Shown here one piece after another: positions 22,601 to 36,600 of a stretch of DNA of 64,000 nucleotides. The first letter of the stretch is position 1, and every line of letters starts with the position of its first letter. This DNA is from Symbiodinium natans (lineage: Eukaryota; Sar; Dinophyceae; Suessiales; Symbiodiniaceae), in NCBI GenBank assembly GCA_905221605.1, contig CAJNDS010002068.1, forward strand, positions 1,061,484-1,125,483, written 5' to 3'. The position numbers were made by a program, and so were the translations under genes. Under the pieces are notes generated by a model. It made no database searches and had not been told where the DNA came from. It saw only the letters and a program-made list of their open reading frames with translations.

Positions 22601-25600
22601 CCTAAACTAACCCTAAACACTGGACCCGGATCGGGGGCCCACTACCTTGAAGAAAACCCGGCATGGATCCTCCCTGAAGCTCTGCTAGTAAACCATCACA
22701 CCCCAAAGCGCCTAAAGCCTCCAAGCCTCTAATAACACCCTAAACCCTAAGCCCTAAGCCCTAAGCCCTAAGCCCTAAGCCCTAAGCCCTAAGCCCTAAG
22801 CCCCAAGCCCTAAGCCCTAAGCCCTAAGCAGCATTGTCTTGACAGGTGCAGCGCATCCTCGGGAGGAATGAGGCTGGATTGTGTGCCACCCTACTACCCC
22901 CCACCCCCCTCCCCACCCCACGCACAAAAATGTAGAAAGAAATAAGAAGAATCTGTTTGGGGCTGAGGGGTTGAGGGTTTAGGGTAGCAATGGGGCGGAG
23001 TGAAGGGGTTGTTTGGGGGTTCGGGTGTAGTTGTATAGAAACCCTAAACCCTAACCACCACAAACCAGTTCAATCGGCCCCTTCGACTTCAGATTCTAAG
23101 TTCCTACCAGGGATTTTTCATCCCGCAGTTGTACCTCCAAGTAGGGAACATGTGAGGTACCCCCTTTTGTGGGAGAGGTTGCTAAACCCTCAACCCCTAT
23201 GAGTTCTGAAGCTTCGCTTGGGTTGCTGCGGTGGATGTTCGTCTCATGGTTCAGGGTTTAGGGTTTAGAGTTTGCATGTGTTGGATGGGTGTCAATCCCG
23301 AAAAAAGTTCCAGCTGAGCCGCTGAACATCCGAAAGCCTTTTGAACCAACCCTAAACCCTAAACCCTTAACCCTAAACCCTAAACCCTAAACCCGAAACC
23401 CGAAACCCTAAACCCTGAACCCTAAACCCTAAACCCTAAACCCTAAACCCTAAACCCTCCTAGTTCACGATGCAATGGGCCGACTCCCGAACTCCCGATG
23501 CCCTGTGTCAGGATGGCTCACGGGAGTCCACGAATGCCAAGATCAACCTGGTGGACCTCGCAGGCCTTAGAAGCTCTAAGTCCTAAACCCTAAATTTAAG
23601 AGCCTCCGGCTCAAGCCGCCGACCCCGCTGGAGCATAGTTGAGACCCGCTCGCATGGAAGATCATCCCCGGCAGAGTTCTGTGAATCGTTTGGGGGGCGG
23701 TAGGGGGTAGCACCAACCAGGACAAGCTCAAGCCAAAAAGACAGGTGGGTGGGGGTGGGGGGGGAGGGGGGGGGGGGGAGGGGGGTGGGGGGGGGGGGGG
23801 GGGGGGGGGGTGGGGGGGGGGGCGGGGTGGGGGGGGTGGGGGGTGGGGGGGTGGGTGCGGAAAACGCTGATTTTGCTGAGGGCGCCCCTACCCCCCTGTG
23901 CTGAACCCCTGTTTACGCTGTGCGGGTGGCGCGGTCCTCCACGAAAAAATTGTGCACCGACCCCCCCACCCCCCGTTTTGGGGGGGTAAGGAGGGAAAGA
24001 GGGAGGTTTTCACCTCCTCAAACCCATCCAACACGCCGCCAGGGTCGGCGGACCCTAAACCCTAAACCCTAAACCCTAAACCCTAAACCCTAAACCCTAA
24101 ACCCTAAACCCTAAACCCTAAACCCTAAACCCTAAACCCTAAACCCTAAACCCTAAACCCTAAACCCTAAACCCTAAACCCTAAACCCTAACCCTAAACC
24201 CTAAACCCTAAACCCTAAACCCTAAACCCTAAACCCTAAACCCTAAACCCTAAACCCTAAACCCTAAACCCTAAACCCTAAACCCTAAGCCTAAACCTTA
24301 AACCCTAAACCCTAAACCCTCTGTTTACGGTTGAGGGGTGGAGAGTAAGCCTTAAACGTGCAGCTTACGGGTTTGCAGGTCTAGAGCTTTCGAGGTAACC
24401 GAGCGCATAAGCTTGTGGATTTTAAGACCATGTCCTCCAGACTGTGCCGGGGTGCCGTACCTTAAACCCTTGGGTTTAAGAGGATCATATTCAAGGATCT
24501 TTTTCAGAAGGTTTTTGTTAAGGGCCATCCTATGATATTATCATATTGCGAGATTCATCTTTATTCGTAGATCTCATTCCCCACCTTCGGTGTGGGGTTG
24601 TTAGATTTTAAACTCAACTCTTCTCCCTCTAACACTTTGGAGCCTTCTAAGCACTTCATCCACGAGCACTAGTGTGTTAGGTGCCGATGAGTAGCTGAGT
24701 AGATTAGAAAAAAACACCTTGTAAGCCCTGTATTGGTCACTTCTCCAAAATATGGTCCCTTTTGGGGTCCTTAGTGTAAGGCGGCCCCTCGTATTCAGGG
24801 CACCCAAAAGGGACCATAATTTTGAGAAATGACGATATAGATTATCAACCACCGAAGCCCTAGACCCTTCATACGCAAAGAGACTAGGACCCGGAGTAGG
24901 CCCTTTGTTTCTTTTTAGGGCTGGGGTTCCCTAACCCTAAACCCTAAACCCTAAACCCCAAACCCCAAACCCTAGACCCTCAACCCTAAACCCTAAACCC
25001 CCTATTCCTAGGTTACTCTTGGGGTCTAGGAGATCTGCAGGTTCAGAGAGGCACAAGTCCTCGGACTTCCAGGGCCACACCTTCAAAGAGGGCGCCGCCC
25101 TCGACGCGGGGTTTTGCATCACCAGAGTGTGGGGTTTAGGGTTAAGGGTTAAGGGTTAAGGGTTTAGGGTTAGGGTTTACCGTTTAGGGCTGAGTTGGAG
25201 TACAACTCTCAAAGATTTCTGGGCCAGAGCCCCGTCTACTTCAGCTCCATCGAGCCCATAGAAGTTCAACGTTTCAAGAGGGCCCCGTCATCCACCCTAC
25301 AATGAGGGGGGGCACGTAGAACCCTAAACCCTAAACCCTAAACCCTAAACCCTAAACCCTAAACCCTGAACCCTGAACCCTGAACCCTGAACCCTGAACC
25401 CTGAACCCTGAACCCTGAACCCTGAACCCTGAACCCTGAACCCTGAACCCTGCTTCTACATACCCATGAACCTCCAAGTAGGGTTTAGGGCTTCGGGGTT
25501 GTGCAACCTCAACCCTGCACCCCTTAATCCTAAGCCCCGCTAAACCCACTGAAGCCTAGACCCACTAAGCCGACTAGGCCGACTAAATCCTAAACCCTAA

Positions 25601-26719
25601 ACCCTGAACCTCGAGAATCTCTCAGAGGCAGACCTCTTTCTCTTTTTTAAGGGTTTCCGGTAAACCCTAAACTTTAAGCTTTTAACATCCCACACCCTCC
25701 TTCTCCCAGTGGTAGGCCTCTCTGGCGTGTTTTCCTCTTTTTTTTGATCAGGGTTTCGGGCAACAACCCTACTAGGATGCCCAGTAGTACCCTTATTCCC
25801 TTTTTGGGGGGTTTAGGTTCCCTTATAAACCCCCTTTAAGCAAAAAAGGGCACCCTTTTTAAGCCTAGATTACTGGGCAGCCTAGCCTAAACTTTAAAAC
25901 CTAAAATCCTACGTCGAATAAACCCTGAGCCTTCAGGGCTCCAAGGGCTTGGCTCCCGCAGCACAAGCACTTGGGGCGGCATGTCTGCAAACCCTAAACC
26001 CTAAACCCAAAACCCTAAACCCTAAACCCTCCTTGCGGCATGTCGACAAGGCTGCGCCATCAACCAGAGTCTCTCCGCCTTGGCCTTGGCTGCCCGGCCG
26101 CACCCGGAGTGTCACAGTGAGAGTCTAAAGTTCTGGGGGTTCTGAAGGGAGGGTGGAGGGTTTAGGGTTTAGGGTTTAGGGTTTAGGGTTCAGAGTTTAG
26201 GTTTTAGGGTTTAGGGTTTATATAGGGTTTAAAGCCCAAATTTATAGCTCAACTATGGCGTAATCAAGGGCGAATCCCGACCCCCCCCCCCCCCCCCCGT
26301 ATTTTTCAGGGGGCAGGGGGAACCCTGAACCCCCCAGACCCTGAACCCTAAGCCGCCAAAACAAACCCCAAACCCTAAACCCTAAACCCTTAACCCTAAA
26401 CCCTAAACTTTAAACCCAGGTCATCAAGGAGCTGGGAGAGCAGCAGCAAAGTCGCGTCATGAGGCTGCTGTTTCTGAGTGGTACTTAACCTTGGAGGTTC
26501 ATATGGTTAGCTGCAGCTACAAGCGGGGTTTAGGTTTAGGGTTTAGGGTTTAGGGTTTAGGGTTTAGGGTTTAGGGTTTAGGGTTTAGGGTTTAGGGTTT
26601 AGGGTTTAGGGTTGAGAGTTGTAGGTATGGTAACTACACTCAAAGACCCTAGGTGAGGCACTTTAACCCTACTTCTAGCTACCCGTGAAGACCTCTAAGT
26701 AGTCTTCTCTCTTTCTCTC

Positions 26720-26778
<59 letters not shown>

Positions 26779-27519
26779 TTTGTGATGTTTGCTACTCCGA
26801 ACGGCCCCAGTCGCTCCCCAGTCGCTCCCAGTCTGTTTGGCGCTCGGTCCCCTAAACCCTAAACCCTAAACCCTAAACCCTAAACCCTAAACCCTAAACC
26901 CTAAACCCTAAACCCTAAACCCTAAACCCTAAACCCTAAACCCTAAACCCTAAACCCTAAACCCTAAACCCTAAACCCTAAACTCGGGTCTGGGAGGCTT
27001 TTGAAGATCAAGATGCCAGGGATGCAGCGTTTACACCGCGTTTACCCTTGGTAGCCCAGTAGTACCCGTTTCCCTTTGTTTGGTTCAAGGTTCCCTTTTC
27101 AGGTAGCCAAGCCCCGAAAAGGGCGCCCTTATTATCACATGGTTACTGGGCTAATTGCCAAGTACCTGGTGCTTTATATGTTTTAGGTGCAGGTGACATG
27201 TGGAAGATTGCAAAACTCCACCTGACACCTGTGGGGTGGGCTTGCGTTCCTTGGGGGGGGGGGGGGGGGAAGGGCTTCTACCAGTTCACAATGGATAACA
27301 GTTTCGCGTTGCATTTACTCTGGAGAAAGTTTTGGGTAGGACTTCTTGGTGTTGCGGGTGGAGTTCTTTGAGGGGAAGGCAGCCGCAGGCAAAGTGAATG
27401 TGACGAGGGCGACTAGGACTGTCCGCTGTACTATTGCTACTGTCATTTTCTATTCTTGTTATTCTTACTACAATTACCATTTTCCGAGCCACCTACTACT
27501 GCTACTGCTACTGCTACTG

Positions 27520-27603
<84 letters not shown>

Positions 27604-30600
27604 CTACTCCTACTGCTACTGCTACTGCTACTGCTACTGCTGCTGCTGCTACTACTACAACTACAACCTTACTGAGGATTGCGAAAACCCATCCGCAACA
27701 GCCGAACCCTTCGATCATCAAACCTAGAGGGCGAAAGGTGCAAGGCAAGGATCCGATATGAGGGGACGCGCTAAGCTACGCGCAATCGGAGACCTTGTTT
27801 CGTGCATTGCGTCCTGTGTTGTGAAGTTTTTTGGAGCAAGGACATGCATTCTCAAGTCCGTACAACCGTAACCTCTAAACCCTAAACCCGAATTTGCAAA
27901 GTTGCCCCTCGAGTCGCAGGCAGCGCTCCAGGAGCATGTCCATCGACAAGTCTGCCGGGTTGGGCCCGTCGACGCCTGCGGCAGGGGCTCTGCTGGAGTG
28001 CAAGGCCCTCGCTTTTGGGGTTTGGGGGTTTTACTTGGGGGTTCATGGGTAGTTGTAAGTAGGGATCTAAGTTTGGGAACTCTACCTCTAACCCTAGCCC
28101 TATTTGTAGTCCTTCTAGCCCTACTTACAACTGCCCGTAAGCCTCCAAGTACGGTGTTGGGCTTATGCCTTGAGGTTTAGGCTAAACCCTTACACCCTAG
28201 ACGCTAAACCCTAAAGCCTGCAAGGAGTCCACTCGTGGCTCCTTTAAGAAACGCCTAGCCTTGGGGCAGAAGCCTCTAGTCTCTTAAGCACTCTATTCAC
28301 GGGGAGCACCTGCGGGGTTTAGGGTTGAAGGGGGGGGAGGGGGCCAGAGCAACAGTCGGCAGATTCTCCCGGAACCAGCTGCGTTGATCTCGCCCCCGAA
28401 GCCCTCCAACTCCCGCACCCTGACACCCCTAAACTCTTCAACAGCCTCGAAGCAAGTAAGCCTTTAAACCTAAGGCACTTAAAACCCCGTACACCCTTTA
28501 CTAAGCCCTGAAGCCTAAGCCTAAAGCGCCGGAGGAAGTCGTTCCCTTCCGCTCCTCCAAGCTCACGCTCCCTGAGCAGCATTTGTTGGACCTGAACGCC
28601 CTATAAACCCTACACCTTAACCCCCCCCAAACCCTATAAACCTTGATTCATTCCTGGGCGGGGTAGGGATCATGAGGGGTCCCTGAACGTCGAGACCGCC
28701 TTTCTAGGGTTTAGGGCTTAGCGGTTATAAGTATGGAGAGGTCTATGGCTTTAGGGTTTGAAGGTTTAGGGGTTTGGGGGTGTAGGGTTTTAAGGGTTTA
28801 GGGTTTAGGGTTCTTTTGGAAGATCTGCGGTTCCTGACCAAGGCACCGACGCTAGACTCCACACCCAGCGAAGCGAACCCTGCGAATTAGCAGCAAACCC
28901 ACATCCTTAACCGAGCCTTAAGCCTAAACCCTAAACCCTATATAAACACTAAACCCTAAACCCTAAACCCTAAGCCAGTTTTTTTAAAACACCCCACCCC
29001 AAAGCCTGCATGTGGTGTTAGGACTTAGCGCCCACACCCCTTTGACCAAGTGTAGCCTCAACTTCCATGGGGGTTTTTGGTTTAGGGTTTAGGGATACCT
29101 CTTTTGAATCCTTCTTCTAAGGGGCCCCCAGTACTTGGGGGGTCTGTAAAAGCGGGCCTGCACGATCTTAAATCTTAAATACAGGAATCCTGACTTGTGA
29201 GTTGCTCGTTGGTCCTTCATGAAGGGGTATTTCGGCTCTGGGCAGCATTTGTGCTGGCCGCATCCGGGATGCTTGGAATTAAGGGTTTAGAGGCTATGCC
29301 TTACTTCAGCTTCAATGATCCAGGTTCCGTTTCAGTTGAACTACTGGGTTTGAGCCCTGAACCCTCAACCGCTAAACCCTAAAACCTTTAGGGTTGAGGG
29401 CTGAGGATCCCCAGCTACCCCGCGCCCCTTCCGCACTCACCCCAAGTTTTCACCTTTAAAAAAGGCATGGTTCAAGGGCCTCTCTCCAGGGAAGCAGTTG
29501 GGACTCAACGAGGTTACCGAATACCGGCATACCTAACATGACTTGGAATTTTTCTGGAGGGCGAAGACAAGTTTGGTCAGTTCTCTTAATGATGGTACAA
29601 TTTTGGGTACCTTAAATACGAGGGACAGCCTTGCAACAGTGATCCAAAAGGGATTGGCTTAGGCATTGGGGCGGTGTGGAGGGGGGGGTAAGGGGGGGGT
29701 AGGGGTAGGGGGGGGGTGGGGGGGGGTAGGGGGGGGGGGTAGGGGGGAGCGGAAAAGCTGGTGGGGTACCCCCCCCTACCCCCCCCCCCCCCCCTTGCGT
29801 TTTGGGGGGGTAAGGAGGGAAAGAGGGACCTCCTTTTCCCATCAACACGCCGCCAGGGTCGGCGGACTCCTATTTTGCTTAAGAGTCCCCGCCCCCCCCC
29901 CCCCCAAAAAAAAAAAAAAAGAAAACAAAAAGAATAAAACATGCTCTTCCTTGTAAGGGCAAAATCTAGTAGAGGGATGATTATCGTTTACTTTAGGGGT
30001 CGGAACAATTACTAGTAAAATTAACTTCTGGCCGCTTTGTATATATATATATATATTTATTTATATTTATTATTATTTATGTATGCATCAGGAGGAAGAA
30101 AGTTTTGTCGCACTTGCATATCTTGCGTTAGTGGAGGACGCGGAGTACGCGGAAGTGCATTTCCTGTGGCCTGGCCAGCGGAGGAATGTCCGCGCTGTTT
30201 TAAACATATATTACTTTTTTGTTCCGACGGAGGACTTTAAATCCTCCGCGCCCAAGAGGCACATCTTGTGGAGGAGTCTATGGGGGGTGGGGGGTTTGCA
30301 CGTACATGCTGGCATAAGTTCCCGACGCGACGAACTTTCATCCTGGCGCAGCATGAACTCCAAGACCGATAGTTCGGCGCGGCGCGTCCGTGTGAAAACT
30401 GGCAGGACAGACGCGTCCCTACTCATGTTGAGTGTTTCCAAGGCAGGCCAGGGAAGCTCAGGCAGACACCTGCACGGAAATGTTGCCTTGCAGGAAATTT
30501 GCACGGGTCCCTATTCATGTTGAGTGGGGTGGGAGCAGCATGAACTCCAAGACCGATAGTTCGGCAAGGCACGTCCGTGTGAAACTGGCAGGACAGGCGC

Positions 30601-33600
30601 GTCCCTACTCATGTTGAGTGTTTCCAAGGCAGGCCAGGGAAGCTCAGGCAGACACCTGCACGGAAATGTTGCCTTGCAACAAAATGTGCACGGGTCCCTA
30701 TTCATGTTGAGTGGGGTGGGAGCAGCATGAACTCCAAGACCGATAGTTCGGCAAGGCGCGTCCGTGTGATACTGGCAGGACAGGCGCGTCCCTACTCATG
30801 TTGAGTGTTTCCAAGGCAGGCCAGGGAAGCTCAGGCAGACACCTGCACGGAAATGTTGCCTTGCAGGAAATATGCACGGGTCTCTATTCATGTTGAGTGG
30901 GGGGAGCAGCATGAACTCCAAGACCGATGGTTCGGCAAGGCACGTCCGCGTGAAACTGGCAGGACAGACGCGTCCCTACTCATGTTGAGTGCTTCCAAGG
31001 CAGGCCAGGGAAGCTCAGGCAGACACCTGCACGGAAATGTTGCCTTGCAACAAAATGTGCACGGGTCCCTATTCATGTTGAGTGGGGTGGGAGCATCAGG
31101 AGGAAGAAAGTTTTGTCGCACTTGCATATTTTGCGTTAGTGGAGGACGCGGAGTACGCGGAAGTGCATTTTCTGTGGCCTGGCCAGCGGAGGAATTTCCG
31201 CGCTGTTTTAAACATATATTACTTTTTTGTTCCGACGGAGGACTTTAAATCCTCTGCGCCCAAGAGGCACATCTTGTGGAGGAGTCTATGGGGGGTGGGG
31301 GGTTTGCACGTACCTGCTGGCATAAGTTCCCGACGCGACGAAGTTTCGTCCTGGCGCAGTATTTGAATAACCCCCCAAAACCCTATTTTAATTGTTCAGG
31401 CCCCCATGTTATGTTTTTCGTGGTTCTGGAGCAGATACCAGCCAGACTCTTTTTGGTTTTTCAGGTTCCTTCTGCGGGACTCGCTCGCCGGGAACACGAG
31501 GAGCCGGATGGTGGCTGGCCCAATGTGAACGTTTCTTTGCCCTAAACCCTAAACCCGAAACCCTAAACCCTAAACCCTAAACCCTAAGCCCTAACCCCTA
31601 ACCCTGAAGTCGGAGGGGAAGAGTAGCTACAGAGGCCTAAAGAAATGCAAACTATCCTCTCACAGCCGGAAAAACTTCACAACATACCCGTTCTAACTAC
31701 TGTAGGCCCCTAGAGTGGGTGCTATGTACAAAGTGTAAAGTATGACCCTGAACCCTAAACCCGAAGCCCTTTAACCTTACAACCCCGACGTCAGCCCTCC
31801 TGCTGTCGTGATTCTTGCAGTTTGCGCTATTCGTGGTGCCAGGCTTCTGAGGGTTTTGGGTGCAGGGTTACGGTGCGAATGACGAATCTTCCTCAGATGC
31901 CCGCAATATTGATGAACCACCGCGACACTCGCTTCGAAGTCTGGATCCCGCTACTCGGTCCTCTGAACCCCTGAACCCTCACCCGGCCATGCTAAGTTTA
32001 TAGTAGAGGCCAAAAAGTTTAAAAGTCAATAGCCTCAATCTCTAAGAGTAAGGTTTAGGGAATCCCAGCGCTATTTGTACTTAGAAAAGGTTTCCAACTT
32101 TTTGGGGTTTACTGTAATACTGTAAACTCTAAGGTCGGAACCATGGGCCCTTAGTATGGTTCCCTGGCCCTTGTTTAAAGGCATCCGAAGTATGGGCCCT
32201 TATGTACAGTGTTTGTAAACGAACCCCAACCCAGCTTTTTTGCGGCCGGGGGACCCTAAACCCTAAGAGACTGAACATGTATCCAGAGACCCCAACTCCC
32301 CTTTCTTCAGGACAATACAGCCCCGGGGCCGAAAGGGTTGAAGGGCTTTCAGGGTTTTAAGGGTTTTCACCGTTTCTTTTTTTTTCTTCGGTTTTGAGGG
32401 TGTTAAGGGCTTTACTTGCTTTAAGGGTTTTGGGGGTGTTAATGGTGCATGGTTTCTCCAAGGTTCAAAGTATGGGCCCTTCGTTTGGGTCCCTTACTCC
32501 AAAACCCTTAGGGTTTAGCATTTTGGGTTTCAAGGGTTTCAAGGGTTTCAAGGGTTTCAAGGGTTTCAAGGGTTTTAAGGGTCTTAAGGGTTTTAAGCGT
32601 TTTAAGGGTTGTAAAGGTTTTAAGCGTTTTAAGGGTTTAAGGGTTTTATGGGTTCAGGGTGGTAAAGGCCCAAAGTCTTACCTTGGGTCGGGTGTCGTCA
32701 GGGTGGGTGGGTGCGTGTGAGGGGGGGTATGGGCTATAAGCCCTAAAGCTTGGGATGTTCCCCCTTAGACTAGCAGTTTTAACAGGGATTATGATGAGGA
32801 TACTATAATCCCTATGAAGGATTGTTAGTATAAGGGCGGAACATCCCAACCTAAAGCCGAAACCTTAAGCTCCTTAGCTGGTATACTTTCCCCAGATAAA
32901 CCCCTTGCGCAACCCTTGTACGGCCCTTAGTGGCCTCATATAGCCTTGTTAGGGCTTGTAGCAGCCGTGTAATTTTAAGTTATAAGATACCCCCCCGCCC
33001 CCCTTCTACCTCCAAAACCCTAAACCCCACCTGAGAAATCCCTTCCTGACGCAGTGTGGCGCCCAGAGGTAGCTTGCGTCTCTCCTGCTGCCATCAACGC
33101 CGATGAGACGATTAGCAACCTGGTGCCAAGGTTTGGGGTTTAGGGTTTAGGGCTATGAGGGCTATGAGGGCTATGAGGGCTGCGAGGGCTCTGAGGGTTC
33201 TGAGGGCTCTGAGGGCCATGCAGGAGGGCTCTCCCCAAAGAGTCCAATAACCTTTTGTTACGGATTCTACCCTCCGTTTCATGCTAAGAGTCCCGAAGTC
33301 CCTGTGTAGCTTCAGGTCTACTAGGGTTTAGGGTTTAGGGTTTTGGGTTTTGGGTTTAGGGTTTAGGGCTACTGCTCGTGTCTTTGAATGCTCCTCAACT
33401 GAGGGGTGTGGGTCTCCCTGGGGCTATGCTTGCTATGAGGCCTTGAGCTCCAGGCGCGTTAGGTGTCACGAATGCAGCGCACAGCAACGGGGGTGAACTG
33501 GCACAAGAGAGAACGATTCTTGACCCTACACCCGAAACCCGAAACCCGAAACCCGAAACCCGAAACCCGAAACCCGAAACCCTGAACCCTGAACCCTAAA

Positions 33601-36600
33601 CCCTAAACCCTAAACCCTAGACCCTAAACCCTAAACCCTAGACCCTAAACCCTAAACCCTAAAAAGAAGCCTAAACTTCACTAGGGGTTGCTTCGGGGGG
33701 GGGGCCAGAAAGTCCAAGACCACTCAATGACGGAATGCAGCTTGGCTACATAGGCATCCTTTTTGATGTCCTCGGCGACGTTTTAGAGTGCACTGCGAAA
33801 GAAAGGCCAGAAGCAAAAATCCCAAGAACTGGCTTGCTCTGATGTTTTGGCGGTACCCTTGTTATCCGGAGGTTCAGTCCCGCTATCTTGGCCATGGCGG
33901 TAGCGATCAGTCGTCTGTGCACCTCACGCCGGAATTGGTGCGGCAGTTGCAAATTCCACTGCTGGCGCCTTCCATCATGCTCATGGGAGAGAAGTGGAGT
34001 TCAGCTCCCACTACCAGGGCTTCCTCCCCAACCACAGCAGTGTATCATGCAATATTAAATCGGGATTCAGGCAATTTCGGAGAGGCCCTAGACCCCAAAC
34101 CCTAAAGCTTGAAACCTAAACGTAAACCCTAAACCCTAAACCCTACACCCTACACCCTAAACCCTAAACCCTAAACCCTAATCTCTAAACCCTAAACCCT
34201 AAACCCTACACCCTAAACCCTAAACCCTAAACCCTAAACCCTAAACCCAAATCCTTTAAACCCTAAACCCTAAACCCGAAACCCTTTTCCTTAATTGAGG
34301 GGTACTGGGCTCATTGGTTGCCTTGCCTCAGGCACCTGCCGCTTTGCGGCTTCGGTGAAGAAGGCCTTGAGCCGAGCTTCGCTGCGGTTCAGGGTTTAGG
34401 GTTTAGGGTTTAGGGTTTAGGGTTTAGGGTTTAGGGTTGGGCCCCAACCCTAAACCCTAAACCCTAAACCCTAAACCCTAAACCCTAAACCCTAAACCCT
34501 AAACCCTAAACCCTAAACCCTAAACCCTAAACCCTAAACCCTAAACCCTAAACCCTAAACCCTAAACCCTAAACCCCCTAAACCCTAAACCAAACCCTAA
34601 ACCCTAAACCTAAAATCCCTAAACCCTAAACCCTAAACCCTAAACCCTAAGCCCTAAACCCTAAACCCTAAACCCTAGCCCTAAACCCTAAACCCTAAAC
34701 CCTAAACCCTAAACCTAAACCCTAAACCCTAAACCCTAAACCCTAAACCCTAAACCCTAAACCCTAAACCCTAAACCCTAAACCCTAAACCCTAAACCCT
34801 AAACCCTAACCCTAAACCCCCAGGATGCACCAAAAAGGGCACTCTGTTTATTCCTGGGTTACGCCTGGGTCTATATGAAAGGGCCCTTCGGCCAGTTCGC
34901 AGCGCAGACGTGGCTGCGGGTGGTGTTCAGAAGGTCGTGGGGTGGGCACGTCTTCGCACTACTGCGTTCATCTGACCAAGGCTGCACCCTAAACCTTCAC
35001 AACCCTAACCTTCACAACCCTAAACACTAACAGGTGAACACTAAACCCAAAACACTAAACCCTAAACTCTAAGCCCTAAGCCCTAAACCCTAAGCCCTAA
35101 GCCCTAAGCCCTAAGCCCTGAGCCCTGAGCCCTAAGCCCTAAACGCTAAACCCAAACCCTAGGCCCTAAGCCCCAAACCCTAAACCCAAACCCTAAACCT
35201 AAACCTTAAACCCTAAATCCCTGCTTGGGGAAGTTAAGTTCGGTCAGGTGAGGACGAACGCCTGCGTCAACGTCGACCGCAAGAAGGGCGTGGTGCAACA
35301 CCTGCAGGCCATTTTGAGACAGGGCTAGGTTTTCAGGGTGTAGGGTGTAGGGGTGAGAGAATAGGGTTTAAGTTGTAGGAGTAGGGTTTAGGGTTAAGGG
35401 TGTAGGGTGTAGGGTTGAGGGAGTAGGGTTTAGGTTGTAGGGTTTTGGATAAACCCTGCTGCTTTTGGGTCCTGGTCGGGGGGGGGGGGGGGGGGGGTTG
35501 CCTTTGGCGAGAGGTTTTTGGGTTTACGAAAATTGGGGACCCCCCAATTTGACCCCCCCCCCCCCAAGTAGTAGGATCCCGTTGTAAAAAGGACCCCAAT
35601 ACGGTAGCCCCTGATTTCGCAAACCCCTAAAGAAGGCCGGGCATCCTGGCAAAGCTCTTTGAATACCAACAATGACGGTAAGAACTGATGGCTTCATAAA
35701 GCCCTAAACCCTAAACCCTAAACCCTAAACCCTAAACCCTAAACCCTAAACCCTAAACCCTAAACCCTAAACCCAAAACCCAAAACCCAATCATACTGGC
35801 ATAAGAAGAAAGGTTCTTCGTAAACCCCCAAAGCCGTCTCAAGAAGCGACCTTCAACTATACGACTTGAGGGATCAGGGGATGGTCGGGCAACCCTAAAG
35901 CCTAAAGCCTAAAGCCTAAAGCCTAAACCCTAAACCCTAAACCCCACACCCGAAACCCTAAACCCCAAGCCCCAGCCCCAGGCCGAGATCCGCCGGTTGA
36001 AGAAGCTGCTGGCGGCGCGTGGGGTGGAGGCCGACATGGGCATTCCCTCAAACGGAGTGTCCCGGGTTTAGGGTTTAAGGTTTAGGGTTTAGGGTTTAGG
36101 GGTATAGGGCGCCCTAGTGAAGGTTCCCGGGTTTCGGGTGTAGGTTTTGGATTTAGCTGCCACCATCCTAGAAATATCGCAGGGGAGGCTCAAACCCCCC
36201 CCCCCCCCCCACCACCTTCCCCTGCCTTCGTAAAATAGGAGAAGCAGGGCATACGGCACTTAGTTGAGCTCCTAAAGCCCAAACCCAATTTCCGCTCGTT
36301 CAGGTTGAGTTTTGTCCTCGGCTTCGGAACCGGAAGTTACTTGAGGGGCCCCACCCCCCAGTTTTGGGTTTTAGGGGTCAGGGCTTGCTTTGTGTCCCCA
36401 TACACCTACGGCCCGGGGCTCGGCGGATTTTGGGGCTCTACTTTCAAGTAAGTTCCCAATTTTAAGCACCCTGAAACCTACATCCTAAACCCTAAACCCT
36501 AAACCCTAAACCCTAAACCCTGAACCCTGAACCCTGAACCCTGAACCCTGAACCCTGAACCCTGAACCCTGAACCCTGAACCCTGAACCCTGAACCCTAA

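Larger units (their letters stand above)
29993..31406. mobile_element. Composite 1.4-kb element with family G ends
   Basis: Left end ttaggggtcggaacaattac and right end attttaattgttcaggcccc are imperfect inverses, and the same ends border ~100-bp elements at 43038 and 63845. Inside: a 268-bp direct repeat (30085-30352 and 31093-31360) around four 187-bp tandem units. It lies in the kinesin intron between 28566 and 31465. Non-autonomous by appearance: no transposase-like motif. Confidence 0.6.

Noticed and set aside
23747-23870. Poly-G region as a regulatory element
   Set aside because: May form quadruplexes, but nothing links it to a gene, and it is a sequencing-prone homopolymer.
27346-27761. 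Open frames of about 100 codons of poly-Leu, poly-Tyr, poly-Thr or poly-Val
   Set aside because: They run through a CTA/CTG microsatellite; all frames are open on both strands by composition.
30083-31366. Overlapping frames of 79-147 codons on both strands
   Set aside because: They lie in the 268-bp and 187-bp repeats and are open in several frames. I kept the repeats as the feature and did not call a gene.
33788-34105. 105-codon + frame and an opposite 68-codon frame in unique sequence
   Set aside because: Both strands are open over the same stretch, no motif was seen in either, and the kinesin path does not need it; chance cannot be excluded.
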